Source: Xenorhabdus bovienii SS-2004 (GTDB lineage Bacteria; Pseudomonadota; Gammaproteobacteria; Enterobacterales; Enterobacteriaceae). Taken from it: DNA of 64,000 bases. Shown piece after piece: positions 56,192 to 64,000 of the stretch. A program made the position numbers and the translations under genes. Each line of letters starts with the position of its first letter. Position 1 is the stretch's first letter. The stretch covers positions 1,922,001 to 1,986,000 of the forward strand of contig NC_013892.1 of the NCBI RefSeq assembly GCF_000027225.1, written 5' to 3'. The notes beneath the pieces are model-generated. The model was not told where the DNA came from. It made no database searches and worked only from the letters and a program-made list of their open reading frames with translations.

Positions 56192-56869
56192 TTATAGATC
56201 ATGGTCTGATTTTTGTTTAATTCTTAATCTGATGATATCTTGGAGTGCTTCTCTATCCATGTTTTCGCATAACTCCACCAAGGCTATCCAATGTGCCGCA
56301 TAATTATTTTTCCAATTGTATAAACTCACCCCAGTCAAGCTGGCCAATTCTGATCTGGTATAAGATAAGAAATTCTCTGAACGACACCCCTTGGCACGTT
56401 GCTGAACGGCCAACCATACCAATCCTTTTAATCTCGTGCTGACTTTGATTGATAACCGACGGTTTGTTTGCCCTGCCAGAAAGCCTCCCCAGAGATATTC
56501 GCATATTTCAACCTGATAGCGATAATCCAGGGAATGTGCATAACAGTACAGCACCCATGCCAGTTTGGGTTTATCCATGGCCAGTACTGCCCGCCGCCAC
56601 GAACTCCCCCTGTATGTTATCGGGTTAATAGGCGGTTTGGGCTGTTTTCTCATGCGGGTTTCAAGACAAAAAACCGGATCGGTATCCTGTACGACCCAGT
56701 GATTTCCTACCCTAATACGGGCTTTATTGCGCTTATAGTGATCTGTACATGTCAGTGGAGAGTCTTCAAATGCCGCCAATTGCCCCTTGGTTTCACCGGC
56801 AATATCAAACAATGCGGGGATAATCTGCGAGCGTACGTATTGCAAGTCATGCGAATACCATTTTGTCAT
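56192..56869 (-). CDS. Bacteriophage late antitermination protein Q
   Basis: 225 residues. Lambdoid Q proteins let RNA polymerase read through terminators ahead of the lysis and structural genes. Landmarks: N-terminal YVRSQIIPALFDIAGETKGQ, the central PINPITYRGSSWRRAVLAMD, then VLYCYAHSLDYRYQVEICEY and the DNA-binding-like C-terminal LASLTGVSLYNWKNNYAAHW. Full length for this Q family. The start overlaps the stop of the DUF968 frame (TAATG), the usual arrangement in lambdoid phages. The late phage genes it would control are absent, so the gene is a prophage leftover; the frame itself is intact. Confidence 0.87.
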   Translation of the reverse strand: MTKWYSHDLQYVRSQIIPALFDIAGETKGQLAAFEDSPLTCTDHYKRNKARIRVGNHWVVQDTDPVFCLETRMRKQPKPPINPITYRGSSWRRAVLAMDKPKLAWVLYCYAHSLDYRYQVEICEYLWGGFLAGQTNRRLSIKVSTRLKGLVWLAVQQRAKGCRSENFLSYTRSELASLTGVSLYNWKNNYAAHWIALVELCENMDREALQDIIRLRIKQKSDHDL

Positions 56870-57185
56870 TATTTGATTGCCCCTATTCCCAGCGATCTGT
56901 CCAGAAAACGAAATAATAAATCCACCTGGCTACCGTGTTTTTCTTCCCATGCCAGCCTGTCCCGATGCAGGTCGTCATGACATTCCCGGCAAAGTGGCAG
57001 ACAAAACAAATCATGCGCCTTAGTACCCATCCCGCCCTGCCCATGACCGATAATGTGGTGGGGATCATCGGCAGGACGCTGACAGGCCGCACAGGGCTGG
57101 GATTTCACCCATTGCAGCCATTGGGTATTGCGCCACCGTTGTAATTTTGGCAAACGCATAAAGCTGGCGGGCGGTTCAGCGTCAA
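56869..57185 (-). pseudogene. DUF968 (YdfU-like HNH-type) phage gene, 5' end missing
   Basis: The C-terminal domain is clear: CAACQRPADDPHHIIGHGQG followed by DLFCLPLCRECHDDLHRDRL, a Cys/His nuclease-like module normally encoded just ahead of Q in lambdoid phages. The open frame continues up to 57258, but its first 25 residues are an out-of-frame reading of an IS982 fragment (57182-57312), so they are not the natural N-terminus. Intact members are longer. Expression is doubtful because the upstream part is IS DNA without a clear ribosome binding site. Confidence 0.75.
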
Positions 57186-57312
57186 CCTCTGACCAACCTG
57201 GGAAAACCGACTTTAAGATAGTGTTTGACATGCTGAATATAAAACGTTTTAAAATCACGATAATGGCTCATGTGGAATAAAATGAGGAGCGTCATCACTT
57301 CACTGAGAGAAT
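57182..57312 (-). mobile_element. IS982-family fragment (second, different copy)
   Basis: The minus strand reads LSEVMTLLILFHMSHYRDFK then TFYIQHVKHYLKVGFPRLV, matching in pattern the SEIMTILIFFHMSNHRSFKT block of the IS982 transposase at 53150-53629 but clearly diverged. Both transposase ends are missing. Confidence 0.75.
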
Positions 57313-57321
57313 CCGCTGACC

Positions 57322-57480
57322 TTAGATAGTGATTTTGGCGGTTGGATAAACAGTTATTCCGATCAACCGATCCCGCTTGAACAGATGGAAGAGTGACGAA
57401 CGGGTACTATGCAACGAATTGATGCCCTGTATCCCCGTCATTTACTGGAAATAGGCTGTGGTACAGGTTTACTGTTATAG
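57322..57480 (+). pseudogene. Relic of an NRPS N-methyltransferase domain
   Basis: One frame reads LDSDFGGWINSYSDQPIPLE, then QMEE-stop-RTGTMQRIDALYPR and HLLEIGCGTGLLL-stop. The GW-NSY--QPIPLEQM-EW and VLEIGCGTGLLL patterns are hallmarks of N-methyltransferase domains embedded in NRPS A domains. The internal TGA at 57394-57396 replaces the conserved Trp of EEW. Some 53 codons remain of about 400 for such a domain. It lies between IS982 and IS630-like debris. Confidence 0.75.
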
Positions 57481-57530
57481 AAGAATCATATTAATATGGC
57501 ATAATATTTCAATTCAAATGACAGGGGATA

Positions 57531-57576
57531 AAGCGAGATGAGATACAGTTTGGATTTTCGAAAGTGAGTACTGGCA
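57531..57576 (+). mobile_element. Possible IS630-family transposase N-terminal relic
   Basis: ATG at 57538 reads MRYSLDFRK then TGA and VL, resembling the MRYSLDFRKKVL start of IS630-type transposases with one Lys codon mutated to stop. AGGGGATAAAGCGAG precedes it. Nothing more of the gene is recognised. Confidence 0.4.
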
Positions 57577-58024
57577 TACAAATAAGAGTCATGGGAGGTG
57601 CTTGATTATCGATAAAAGGAATGACTATTTCGGTCGTTTGGCTATATAACTGTCCCCATTCTGAAAATGTTATCGGTAACAATGAAAAACCCATTCAGGG
57701 GATGAATAATATCGCAAAGACGATGACTTTATTGATATTATTCCACTGCATAATTTTCTCTTTAAGTAAAGATAAAGTATGATGATTTTATCTTCTATCA
57801 ATGAGGTAAAAAAGCTGTTATGAATATTGTTTGGTTAATTTTTTGTTAAATAATTTTGTATGGGTTTTCTTGATTGTTTGCAAATTATGAATAAAATAAA
57901 ATGCCTAATTAGATTAACCAAAAAAGCGATGGTGACTAAATGACACCACCTGAAGTGAAAACAAATAAATGACACCACCAATTAGTGTTATTTTTAATAA
58001 AAGCACATGGCGTCGTTGTTGTAT
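57577..58024. other. No recognisable gene; short direct repeat near the right end
   Basis: Low-G+C DNA up to the fliT stop. The only structure noted is AAATGACACCACC at 57938-57950, repeated exactly at 57967-57979. It may be an IS-end remnant. Confidence 0.45.
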
Positions 58025-58399
58025 TTATTTTGGCTCTGTAGTCGTTAACTCCATTTCATAGTCACTGACAGGGAACTGCCCATAAGTATCATGTAATAGT
58101 TGCTTGCAGCTTTCTTGTTTAATCAGGTCGCTAAGTTCACTTAATCGTTTTTGCAACAATCGCTTCGTTTCTTTTTCATTATCCAAGACAGTTTGTAAAA
58201 TTTGGGTTAATTTTTGCTGTAATGAAAGTGGGGCGTCTGAATTTTCTGATAATAGGGTAACCACTTCAACCGCCTTCAGATAAGTGATTTCCATATCAAC
58301 AAGTTCATCCCACTGTTCATTTTTAGCTAAATCAAGCATTTGCTCACTTAAACTAAGGATCCGCTGGTAAGCTGACAAAAGATCCAGATCATTTTTCAT
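58025..58399 (-). CDS. fliT: Flagellar chaperone FliT
   Basis: 124 residues, close to the 121 of Escherichia coli. In enterobacteria FliT is the export chaperone of the cap protein FliD and, when free, binds FlhD4C2 to dampen class II flagellar transcription. The protein is all-helical, rich in Leu/Glu (LLSAYQRILSLSEQMLDLAK; LLQKRLSELSDLIKQES), with no membrane segment. Start: ATG at 58399, overlapping the fliS stop (TAATG); an upstream frame extension into fliS is disregarded. It is the last gene of fliDST. Confidence 0.85.
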   Translation of the reverse strand: MKNDLDLLSAYQRILSLSEQMLDLAKNEQWDELVDMEITYLKAVEVVTLLSENSDAPLSLQQKLTQILQTVLDNEKETKRLLQKRLSELSDLIKQESCKQLLHDTYGQFPVSDYEMELTTTEPK

Positions 58400-58809
58400 T
58401 AAACAATATCCTGACTGGCGTTGTAATGAGGACCTATTTGCCGCCAAGAATCTGAAATCTCGGTAAGTAAATCAATCACTTCGGTAATGGCCTTCTCATC
58501 ATTGCGAAAATTAGCATGGAGTAAACGACGATTCATATAATCATATAAAGCAAACAGATTCTGAGCAATCTCTCCGCCTTTTTCGAAATCTAATCCCTCT
58601 TTGAGACCATTATCAATGATATTGATTGCCTTGGAAATAGCTAAACCTTTCTCTGGGATATTGCCCTGTTGCATCAGAATAATTGCACGACGTAGGGCGC
58701 TAAGCGCCCCATTGAACAATATCTGAATCAACTGATAGGGAGAGGCATTCATAATTTCGCTCTCAAGATCTACCTGAGCGTATAACTGGCTTGCCGAACG
58801 TTGATACAT
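58399..58809 (-). CDS. fliS: Flagellin export chaperone FliS
   Basis: 136 residues, the family length. FliS wraps around the C-terminal helix of unfolded flagellin and delivers it to the export gate. The conserved opening YQRSASQLYAQVDLESEIMN, then SPYQLIQILFNGALSALRRA and LFALYDYMNRRLLHANFRND, are typical. AAAGGACATT precedes the ATG at 58809. It starts 12 bp after fliD and overlaps fliT by one base. Confidence 0.95.
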   Translation of the reverse strand: MYQRSASQLYAQVDLESEIMNASPYQLIQILFNGALSALRRAIILMQQGNIPEKGLAISKAINIIDNGLKEGLDFEKGGEIAQNLFALYDYMNRRLLHANFRNDEKAITEVIDLLTEISDSWRQIGPHYNASQDIV

Positions 58810-58821
58810 AATGTCCTTTTA

Positions 58822-60288
58822 TTATCTTAAAAGCTGGAATAGGGATGAACTTGTGCTCTTCAATGAATTAACAAGTTTATCCAGTTCTGTAAATTGACGT
58901 TTATAGCGTTCTATTGTTGCATCAATATTTTTATTGGTCTGTTCCACTTGTCTTTCAAGTGTTTTCAGACGCTTGTTGATGCCTTCGGTCGCTGTGGCGA
59001 TAGTCCCTTCGTGACTATCCAGCGTTTGCTTTAATATATTATAAGTTTGGGTTGCGAAACCGGTTTTTTCACCATCACCCATGAAGAAAGCCTTAACGTT
59101 GGCAGGTTTCTCTTTCAGGTTTTTTTCCAGTTTTTCGTTGCTGATTTCGAGAGTGCCGTCTAATTTTTGTTTGATACCCAATTTATTCAGGGTAGCAATA
59201 TCAGCAACATCCTGTGGTGAGAAAATCTGGTGCCTCAATTGGCTTTGAATACTTTTTAAGGTGCCGTCACCGAGCAGGGCGCCATTGTCTTTGGAAGCGG
59301 ATTCACCTTTGGCTACAGGCTTGAATTTGGTCAGTGATTCGAAAGTCGTCTGTACCCCATTATAGGCTTCAACCCACTTTTTAATCGCTTCTTTCGTTGG
59401 CTCAATATCACGGGAAACCACCAGTGTTTCTGGTTTTGGTTTTCCAGACTCATCTTTTTCTGTGAGCTTTTTCAGATTCAGAGTAATGCCTTCCGGCGCA
59501 TCTTTTATCTCATTGGTCTGACGTTCAATCTCAATGCCATTGACCTTTAATTTTGCATCTGCGGCTTCCACTGTTTGCGTCATTGCACCGGAGCCACTTT
59601 TAGGGACACTTTCGCTACCAGACGTGTAATTCAGCCACTTACTCAGTTTGTCATCACCTTCAACTTTGATTGTCATGACGGACTGTATTCCTGCTTTTTT
59701 CGACGTCAGGATCAGGTAGTTTTTATTCTCGCCTTTATTGTCTTTATTGTCTTTATTGTCGGTTGCTTTGATGATGCTGGCATTAACGTTGCCTTCCTGT
59801 TTATTGATCGCATCACGGATTTCAATCAGAGACGTTTCATCATCTTTCAGGGAAATACGCAGCGGCTTTTCTTCACCCGGCTGGGTGATGACAATGGTGC
59901 GGGTTTTCCCTTCGCCCAGTTTCTCTCCTTGCGGGAATTTCACATCGGAAACCGCAGGGGATTGGAGGGACTGTGCCTTAGCAAGCTGATTGATTTCAAT
60001 AATATAGTTACCCGGACTAGCCTTGGAATCCGTAGTTGGGGTAAATGTTTTATGGTCTTCGCTGACTTTGGTGGTATTGAGCTTATCGAATTTTTTCAGT
60101 TCTTCGGATGCGCTTTTAAGTTTCTCTAAACTGCCTTTTAATGTGCCAAAACCGGTTAATTTGGCTTTATAGCTGGTTTGCTGCTGTGCTAATGGTTCTA
60201 AACGTTTTCTTTCTGCTGCCTGAAGTTTATCCAGTATAGAACCTAAATCCATCCCGGATCCGGCTCCTAATGAAGAAATGCTAGCCAT
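58822..60288 (-). CDS. fliD: Flagellar filament cap protein FliD
   Basis: 488 residues. FliD caps the growing filament and helps flagellin subunits fold into place. The N-terminal SSLGAGSGMDLGSILDKLQA and the helical C-terminal region (QVEQTNKNIDATIERYKRQF, ending SSSLFQLLR) are typical. The middle is Lys/Asp-rich (DNKDNKDNKGENKN around residues 180-190), as expected for the surface-exposed, variable part. AAAGGAG precedes the ATG. A sigma-28 type promoter lies 37-63 bp upstream. It is divergent from fliC and heads fliDST. Confidence 0.96.
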   Translation of the reverse strand: MASISSLGAGSGMDLGSILDKLQAAERKRLEPLAQQQTSYKAKLTGFGTLKGSLEKLKSASEELKKFDKLNTTKVSEDHKTFTPTTDSKASPGNYIIEINQLAKAQSLQSPAVSDVKFPQGEKLGEGKTRTIVITQPGEEKPLRISLKDDETSLIEIRDAINKQEGNVNASIIKATDNKDNKDNKGENKNYLILTSKKAGIQSVMTIKVEGDDKLSKWLNYTSGSESVPKSGSGAMTQTVEAADAKLKVNGIEIERQTNEIKDAPEGITLNLKKLTEKDESGKPKPETLVVSRDIEPTKEAIKKWVEAYNGVQTTFESLTKFKPVAKGESASKDNGALLGDGTLKSIQSQLRHQIFSPQDVADIATLNKLGIKQKLDGTLEISNEKLEKNLKEKPANVKAFFMGDGEKTGFATQTYNILKQTLDSHEGTIATATEGINKRLKTLERQVEQTNKNIDATIERYKRQFTELDKLVNSLKSTSSSLFQLLR

Positions 60289-60324
60289 GTTGACTCCTTT
60301 ATTAGTAAAGCATCACTGGGTATG

Positions 60325-60351
60325 TTATCGGATTAATTTGCGAAAAGTTTA
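60325..60351 (-). promoter_or_regulatory. Sigma-28 promoter of fliDST
   Basis: On the minus strand: TAAACTTT, 11 bases, TCCGATAA. This fits the FliA consensus TAAAGTTT-N11-GCCGATAA with two mismatches and exact spacing, upstream of fliD. Confidence 0.85.
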
Positions 60352-60458
60352 CTGACAAAATGATTTTTTTGATGGACGGAATAATTGACGAGAACAGGCG
60401 CTGTTTGGGTTATCGGCAAGAAAAGTGCGAAAAAAGAAAAAAGTTTTTCAATAAAAAT

Positions 60459-60485
60459 TAAAGGTTCTTTTTAAGGAGCCGATAA
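60459..60485 (+). promoter_or_regulatory. Sigma-28 promoter of fliC
   Basis: TAAAGGTT, 11 bases, GCCGATAA: one mismatch to the FliA consensus with exact spacing. It lies 81 bp before the fliC ATG, leaving an untranslated leader of roughly 70 bases. Confidence 0.93.
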
Positions 60486-60565
60486 AACTGTTGGCGGTGA
60501 TGAACACCGTGAGCGAAAAAGCTCAAACTAATTATATCGACTTGATTTTAAAAAGGAACTCTACT

Positions 60566-61537
60566 ATGGCATCAGTTATTAATACCAACTATTCATCTCT
60601 GCTGGCTCAGAACAACTTAAGCAAATCCCAAGGTGTTTTAGGTACTGCTATTGAGCGTCTGTCCTCTGGTTTACGTATTAACAGCGCGAAGGATGACGCT
60701 GCTGGTCAAGCGATCGCTAACCGTTTTACTGCGAACGTTAAAGGTCTGACTCAGGCTGCCCGTAACGCTAACGACGGTATCTCTATTGCCCAAACGACCG
60801 AAGGTTCTCTGAACGAAATCAACAACAATCTGCAACGTATTCGTGAACTGGCTGTTCAGGCCCAAAACGGCACTAACTCTGAAAGTGACCGGAAATCCAT
60901 TCAGGAAGAAGTCACTAAGCGTCTGGATGAAATCAATCGTATTTCTGAACAAACTCAGTTTAATGGAGTAAAAGTATTAAGCAAAGATACTACTCTGAAC
61001 ATTCAGGTTGGTGCTAACGATGGTGAAAAAATCGCTATCGACCTGAAGAAAATTGATAAGGAAACATTAAAACTGGGTGATTTTAGCGTTGAATTACAAA
61101 GAACTAGTGAGGAAAAAACGAAAATTACAGAGGCTGAAGGTAAAGTAAAAAAGGCTGAAGAGGACGCGAAAAAAGCAACAGGTGCTGCAAAAACTGCGGC
61201 AGAAGCAACGCTTAAAACAGAGCAAGCAGCTCTTGAAAAAGCAAAAGAAGCAGGGGCATTACCAGCAGATACATTGGCTAAATTAGATGGCGCTTTGTCT
61301 ACAGTTGACAGCCTGCGCAGCTCCCTAGGTGCAGTTCAAAACCGTCTGGAATCCACTGTTAACAACCTGAACAACACGGTTAACAACCTGAGTGCAGCGA
61401 AGAGTCGTATCGAAGACGCTGACTACGCAACTGAAGTTTCCAACATGAGCCGTGGCCAGATCCTGCAACAGGCGGGTACTTCTGTTCTGGCTCAGGCTAA
61501 TCAGGTTCCACAATCTGTTCTGTCTCTGCTGCGTTAA
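60566..61537 (+). CDS. fliC: Flagellin FliC
   Basis: 323 residues, short for an enterobacterial flagellin. The filament subunit has conserved D0/D1 ends: [20 protein letters not shown] with [20 protein letters not shown] at the start, and [20 protein letters not shown] to VLSLLR at the end. Between about residues 165 and 245 there is a Lys/Glu/Ala-rich helical stretch ([34 protein letters not shown]) instead of large globular D2/D3 domains. Start: ATG at 60566, with AAAAGGA upstream and the standard MASVINTN terminus; an upstream frame from 60491 is leader. Transcribed from a sigma-28 promoter and closed by a strong terminator. Confidence 0.96.
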   Translation: MASVINTNYSSLLAQNNLSKSQGVLGTAIERLSSGLRINSAKDDAAGQAIANRFTANVKGLTQAARNANDGISIAQTTEGSLNEINNNLQRIRELAVQAQNGTNSESDRKSIQEEVTKRLDEINRISEQTQFNGVKVLSKDTTLNIQVGANDGEKIAIDLKKIDKETLKLGDFSVELQRTSEEKTKITEAEGKVKKAEEDAKKATGAAKTAAEATLKTEQAALEKAKEAGALPADTLAKLDGALSTVDSLRSSLGAVQNRLESTVNNLNNTVNNLSAAKSRIEDADYATEVSNMSRGQILQQAGTSVLAQANQVPQSVLSLLR

Positions 61538-61560
61538 TTTTTATTTCCCAGTTGAGAGTT

Positions 61561-61627
61561 TATGCAGGACACCCTGCATAAATAATCTCTAAAAAATAAG
61601 GATCGGCTTGCCGATCCTTATTTTTTA
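61561..61627 (+). terminator. Terminator after fliC (two hairpins)
   Basis: A first hairpin, TATGCAGG-ACAC-CCTGCATA (61561-61580), is followed by AAAAAATAAGGATCGG-CTTG-CCGATCCTTATTTTTT (about 61591-61627), a long stem ending in a T-run. The A-run on the other side makes it potentially bidirectional. It separates fliC from fliA. Confidence 0.93.
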
Positions 61628-61791
61628 ACCTTTGTCAGGGACAGACTGAAACTTACGATGCATTTGGGCGGACGACAAAAAAATTTCGCATAGGTGAAAA
61701 AGAAGCGCTTTTACTTCATTGTTCAAACGATTGTACCGATTAGGTGATTGGATAATGGTAGCCAGTCTCTTATCCAAAGGTGTCTGTTGTT

Positions 61792-62514
61792 GTGAGCGAT
61801 TTGTATACCGCCGAAGGCGTGATGGACAAAAATAGCCTCTGGAAGCGCTATGTACCACTAGTTCGCCATGAAGCATTGAGGCTACAGGTGAGGCTGCCTG
61901 CCAGCGTGGAGCTTGATGATCTGCTTCAGGCTGGTGGTATAGGCTTACTGAATGCGGTGGAGCGTTTTGATTCCTTGCAGGGAACCGCGTTTACCACCTA
62001 TGCGGTACAGCGCATCAGAGGTGCAATGTTGGATGAGTTGAGGAGCCGTGATTGGGCTCCGCGTAGTGTGCGGCGTAATGCACGTGAAGTCACGCAGACC
62101 ATCCGTAAACTTGAGCAAGAGTTAGGCCGTCCAGCTAGTGAGCAGGAAGTTGCTAAAGAATTAAAGATTAATCTGATAGAATATCGGCAAATACTGTTAG
62201 ACACAAATAACAGTCAACTGTTTTCTTATGACGAGTGGCACGAAATTCATGGCGAAAGCTGTGAGCCGGTAATTGAGGACGAGCATGAGACAAATCCTCT
62301 CCAACAATTGCTGGAAGGTGATCTTCGTCAGCGGGTTATCGATGTCATTGAGTCGCTGCCTGAACGGGAAAAAATGGTTCTGACGCTGTACTATCAGGAA
62401 GAACTGAATCTTAAAGAGATTGGCGCAGTACTTAATGTGGGAGAATCCCGCGTGAGTCAGCTTCACAGCCAGGCAATAAAACGGCTGAGGGCGCGTTTGA
62501 ATCCAGAAAAGTAA
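61792..62514 (+). CDS. fliA: RNA polymerase sigma-28 factor FliA
   Basis: 240 residues; Escherichia coli FliA has 239. FliA directs polymerase to class III flagellar promoters such as those of fliC and fliD here. Region 2 is visible as ELDDLLQAGGIGLLNAVERF and FTTYAVQRIRGAMLDELRSR; region 4 as LPEREKMVLTLYYQEELNLK with the helix-turn-helix GESRVSQLHSQAIKRL. GTG at 61792 (VSDLYTAEGVMDKNSLW) is preferred over GTG at 61780 because it matches the family N-terminus and has AAAGG 8 bases upstream. fliZ follows after 56 bp, forming the fliAZ operon. Confidence 0.95.
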   Translation: MSDLYTAEGVMDKNSLWKRYVPLVRHEALRLQVRLPASVELDDLLQAGGIGLLNAVERFDSLQGTAFTTYAVQRIRGAMLDELRSRDWAPRSVRRNAREVTQTIRKLEQELGRPASEQEVAKELKINLIEYRQILLDTNNSQLFSYDEWHEIHGESCEPVIEDEHETNPLQQLLEGDLRQRVIDVIESLPEREKMVLTLYYQEELNLKEIGAVLNVGESRVSQLHSQAIKRLRARLNPEK

Positions 62515-62570
62515 CTTTTTGCTTATTTGTTTTTTGTTAAGTTAAGACTACACACAGGGCTTTATTTCTT

Positions 62571-63083
62571 ATGTCTGTTACAACACAAAAGAAACGGCCT
62601 CTCAGCCGTTATATCAAGGACTATAAACATAGTCAGACTCATTGTTTGCACTGTCATAAAACCCTTGACCGTATTTCTCTCGTTTTTAACGGTCAGGTAA
62701 TCAACAAGGAAGCTATCTCTGAGATGACTGAATTAGTTGATGACAAAACATGGGATGAGTTACAGGGTAAATTTGTGGCGCTGTGCCGCTTCTGTAGCGA
62801 AATTTATTGCAATAGCCAAACTGATTATTTCGACATTATGTCATTTAAACAGTATCTGTTTGAGCAAACAGAGATGAGCCATAGCACTGTGCGCGAATAT
62901 GTGGTTCGTTTGCGGCGATTGGATGAATTACTAACATCAAGCAATTACCCAGCACAAGAGTTTACGCCGGAAAAAATTCAGGAAAAACTCAGTGAGAAAT
63001 TGTCTCAGTCTGCTTTTAGTAATTACAATATCGCGCTGCGTAAATATGAGCAATATCTGAGCTGGCAACAGAACGGGTATTGA
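62571..63083 (+). CDS. fliZ: Flagella/virulence regulator FliZ
   Basis: 170 residues. FliZ is a DNA-binding regulator with a phage-integrase-like core-binding fold; in enterobacteria it antagonises sigma-S promoters, and in Xenorhabdus nematophila it is reported to control flagellar and virulence genes. Landmarks: KKRPLSRYIKDYKHSQTHCL, CXXC-type pairs (CLHC, CRFC), and EMSHSTVREYVVRLRRLDEL, the Arg-rich helix expected to read DNA. It lies directly behind fliA and is followed by a terminator hairpin. Confidence 0.93.
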   Translation: MSVTTQKKRPLSRYIKDYKHSQTHCLHCHKTLDRISLVFNGQVINKEAISEMTELVDDKTWDELQGKFVALCRFCSEIYCNSQTDYFDIMSFKQYLFEQTEMSHSTVREYVVRLRRLDELLTSSNYPAQEFTPEKIQEKLSEKLSQSAFSNYNIALRKYEQYLSWQQNGY

Positions 63084-63126
63084 TTAATTACGTAGAGATA
63101 TAACGTTATCAGACTGCACGATTCTA

Positions 63127-63165
63127 GAGGGGAATGCGATAATAACGCATTCCCCCTATATTTTA
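63127..63165 (+). terminator. Terminator after fliAZ
   Basis: GGGGAATGCG pairs with CGCATTCCCC around a short AT loop, followed by CTATATTTTAAT on the plus strand. It lies between the convergent ends of fliZ and putA and may serve both. Confidence 0.8.
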
Positions 63166-63205
63166 ATTATATATTTATTAGTTATATATTTATAACCAAA
63201 TTATC

Positions 63206-64000
63206 TTACCCAATTGTCATTAGACTGGCATTACCCCCTGCGGCGGCAGTATTAATACTTAATGAGCGTTCATGTAATAGACGTTCCAGTAGCAGGTTTG
63301 TTTCACCACGGGCAAAACCCTGTACTGAAACAATCGGCCCTTTGCGTTGAGCGATGATACCGCAGACATGACGTAGCTGGTCGCAATCACCGTGATAAAT
63401 AACGGCTTCCATTTCCGTCTCTTCATTTTGCCAATCGTTGATCAGACGAATTGAGTGGCGAACCTCATCCGGCAATTGACGCAGTAATTGCTGATGCAAA
63501 TCGTCTTTCTCCCAGATGGCCTGACAGCCGACAGACAACACGGCAGACAATTGTACCAACGTATCTTGCTCATTATCGGCCAGACACAAAACTTCACCGC
63601 GTGGCAAGAGCGTATAAGTATTGCGTTCCCCTGTAGGTCCCGGTAGTAATCGAATGGTTCCGCCCTGAGCTAACAGGCTGTATTTCTGAATTAATTTGCT
63701 CAAAGCATCGTTATGTTGTGCTGTTACCCATTCAGCCAATTTGTTGAAAGGGGAGCGCAGGGCGACACGCGCTCTGGCATCAAGCTGATATTCCTCATCC
63801 TGACGTTCCAGTGTCTGGCTGGCAGCATTGACGGGACGCTGTGATAACAGACGATACAGATAAAGCGGCCCACCCGCTTTTGGCCCGGTGCCTGACAGAC
63901 CTTCGCCACCAAATGGCTGTACACCGACGACAGCCCCGACCATATTGCGGTTGACATACAAGTTACCGACTTTAGCGTTGGCCGTGACTTGTGCGATGGT
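63206..64000 (-). CDS. putA: Bifunctional proline dehydrogenase / P5C dehydrogenase PutA, C-terminal part
   Basis: The frame runs off the right edge; about 264 C-terminal codons are present of some 1320. PutA oxidises proline to glutamate in two steps and represses its own operon. The piece shown covers the end of the aldehyde dehydrogenase domain ([40 protein letters not shown]) and the long C-terminal domain ending with [17 protein letters not shown]. The catalytic Cys and the proline dehydrogenase and DNA-binding regions lie beyond the window. It is convergent with fliAZ and belongs to the conserved chromosome. Confidence 0.95.
   Translation of the reverse strand, partial: TIAQVTANAKVGNLYVNRNMVGAVVGVQPFGGEGLSGTGPKAGGPLYLYRLLSQRPVNAASQTLERQDEEYQLDARARVALRSPFNKLAEWVTAQHNDALSKLIQKYSLLAQGGTIRLLPGPTGERNTYTLLPRGEVLCLADNEQDTLVQLSAVLSVGCQAIWEKDDLHQQLLRQLPDEVRHSIRLINDWQNEETEMEAVIYHGDCDQLRHVCGIIAQRKGPIVSVQGFARGETNLLLERLLHERSLSINTAAAGGNASLMTIG

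Noticed and set aside
57509..57694. 61-codon minus-strand frame
   Set aside because: No family resemblance or start signal could be supported; it overlaps the IS630-like relic.

Overview
The window looks like chromosome of an entomopathogenic Morganellaceae bacterium, most likely Xenorhabdus (Photorhabdus is the alternative). The right end carries an enterobacterial flagellar locus (fliT-fliS-fliD, fliC, fliA-fliZ) next to putA, with a FliC N-terminus typical of Xenorhabdus. The rest is accessory DNA of the kind these insect pathogens collect: a giant non-ribosomal peptide synthetase (NRPS) cluster, a two-partner-secretion (CdiB/CdiC/CdiA-like) locus, many insertion sequences and a prophage relic beside a tRNA gene. 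Genus assignment rests on gene content and remembered family features, not on a search.

Layout. (1) 1-36079, minus strand: three collinear NRPS genes, transcribed from 36079 towards 1. The first encodes 9647 residues with nine C-A-T modules. The second has two modules, and the third is cut by the window edge. Every second module begins with a dual condensation/epimerisation domain (signature HH-L-L/M-x4-GD). The predicted product is therefore an N-acylated, strictly alternating L/D, almost entirely hydrophobic peptide of at least 12 residues: acyl-Pro-D-Ala-Val-D-(Leu)-(Leu)-D-Ala-(Ile)-D-Val-Ala-D-(Ile)-(Ile)-and so on. Termination must be encoded beyond coordinate 1. (2) 36080-36942: AT-rich divergent intergenic region with a 26-copy heptanucleotide tandem array and a 17-bp perfect inverted repeat. 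(3) 36943-37758: a free-standing SAM methyltransferase. (4) 37759-38937: IS1-like and IS701-like relics and a terminator hairpin. (5) 38938-52366: a decayed tpsB/cdiB (in-frame amber codon), an intact HlyC-type acyltransferase gene, and a 3.3-kilocodon tpsA/cdiA split by an ISAs1-family element with a clean 10-bp target duplication. Its C-terminal toxin region appears lost at an IS110 fragment. (6) 52377-57576: IS110, IS982, tandem IS1, IS982 and IS630-like fragments around tRNA-Arg(CCT), with lambdoid prophage leftovers (antiterminator Q, 5'-truncated DUF968 gene) and a relic of an NRPS N-methyltransferase domain. (7) 58025-63083: flagellar filament cap, chaperones, flagellin, sigma-28 and FliZ, with two recognisable sigma-28 promoters. 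(8) 63206-64000: 3' end of putA.

How it fits together: the NRPS genes form one translationally coupled assembly line. The Tps locus looks like a formerly complete acyltransferase-equipped contact-toxin system that is now inactivated at several points. The stretch between tRNA-Arg and fliT is a graveyard of a prophage and IS insertions. The flagellar genes are the conserved chromosomal backbone.
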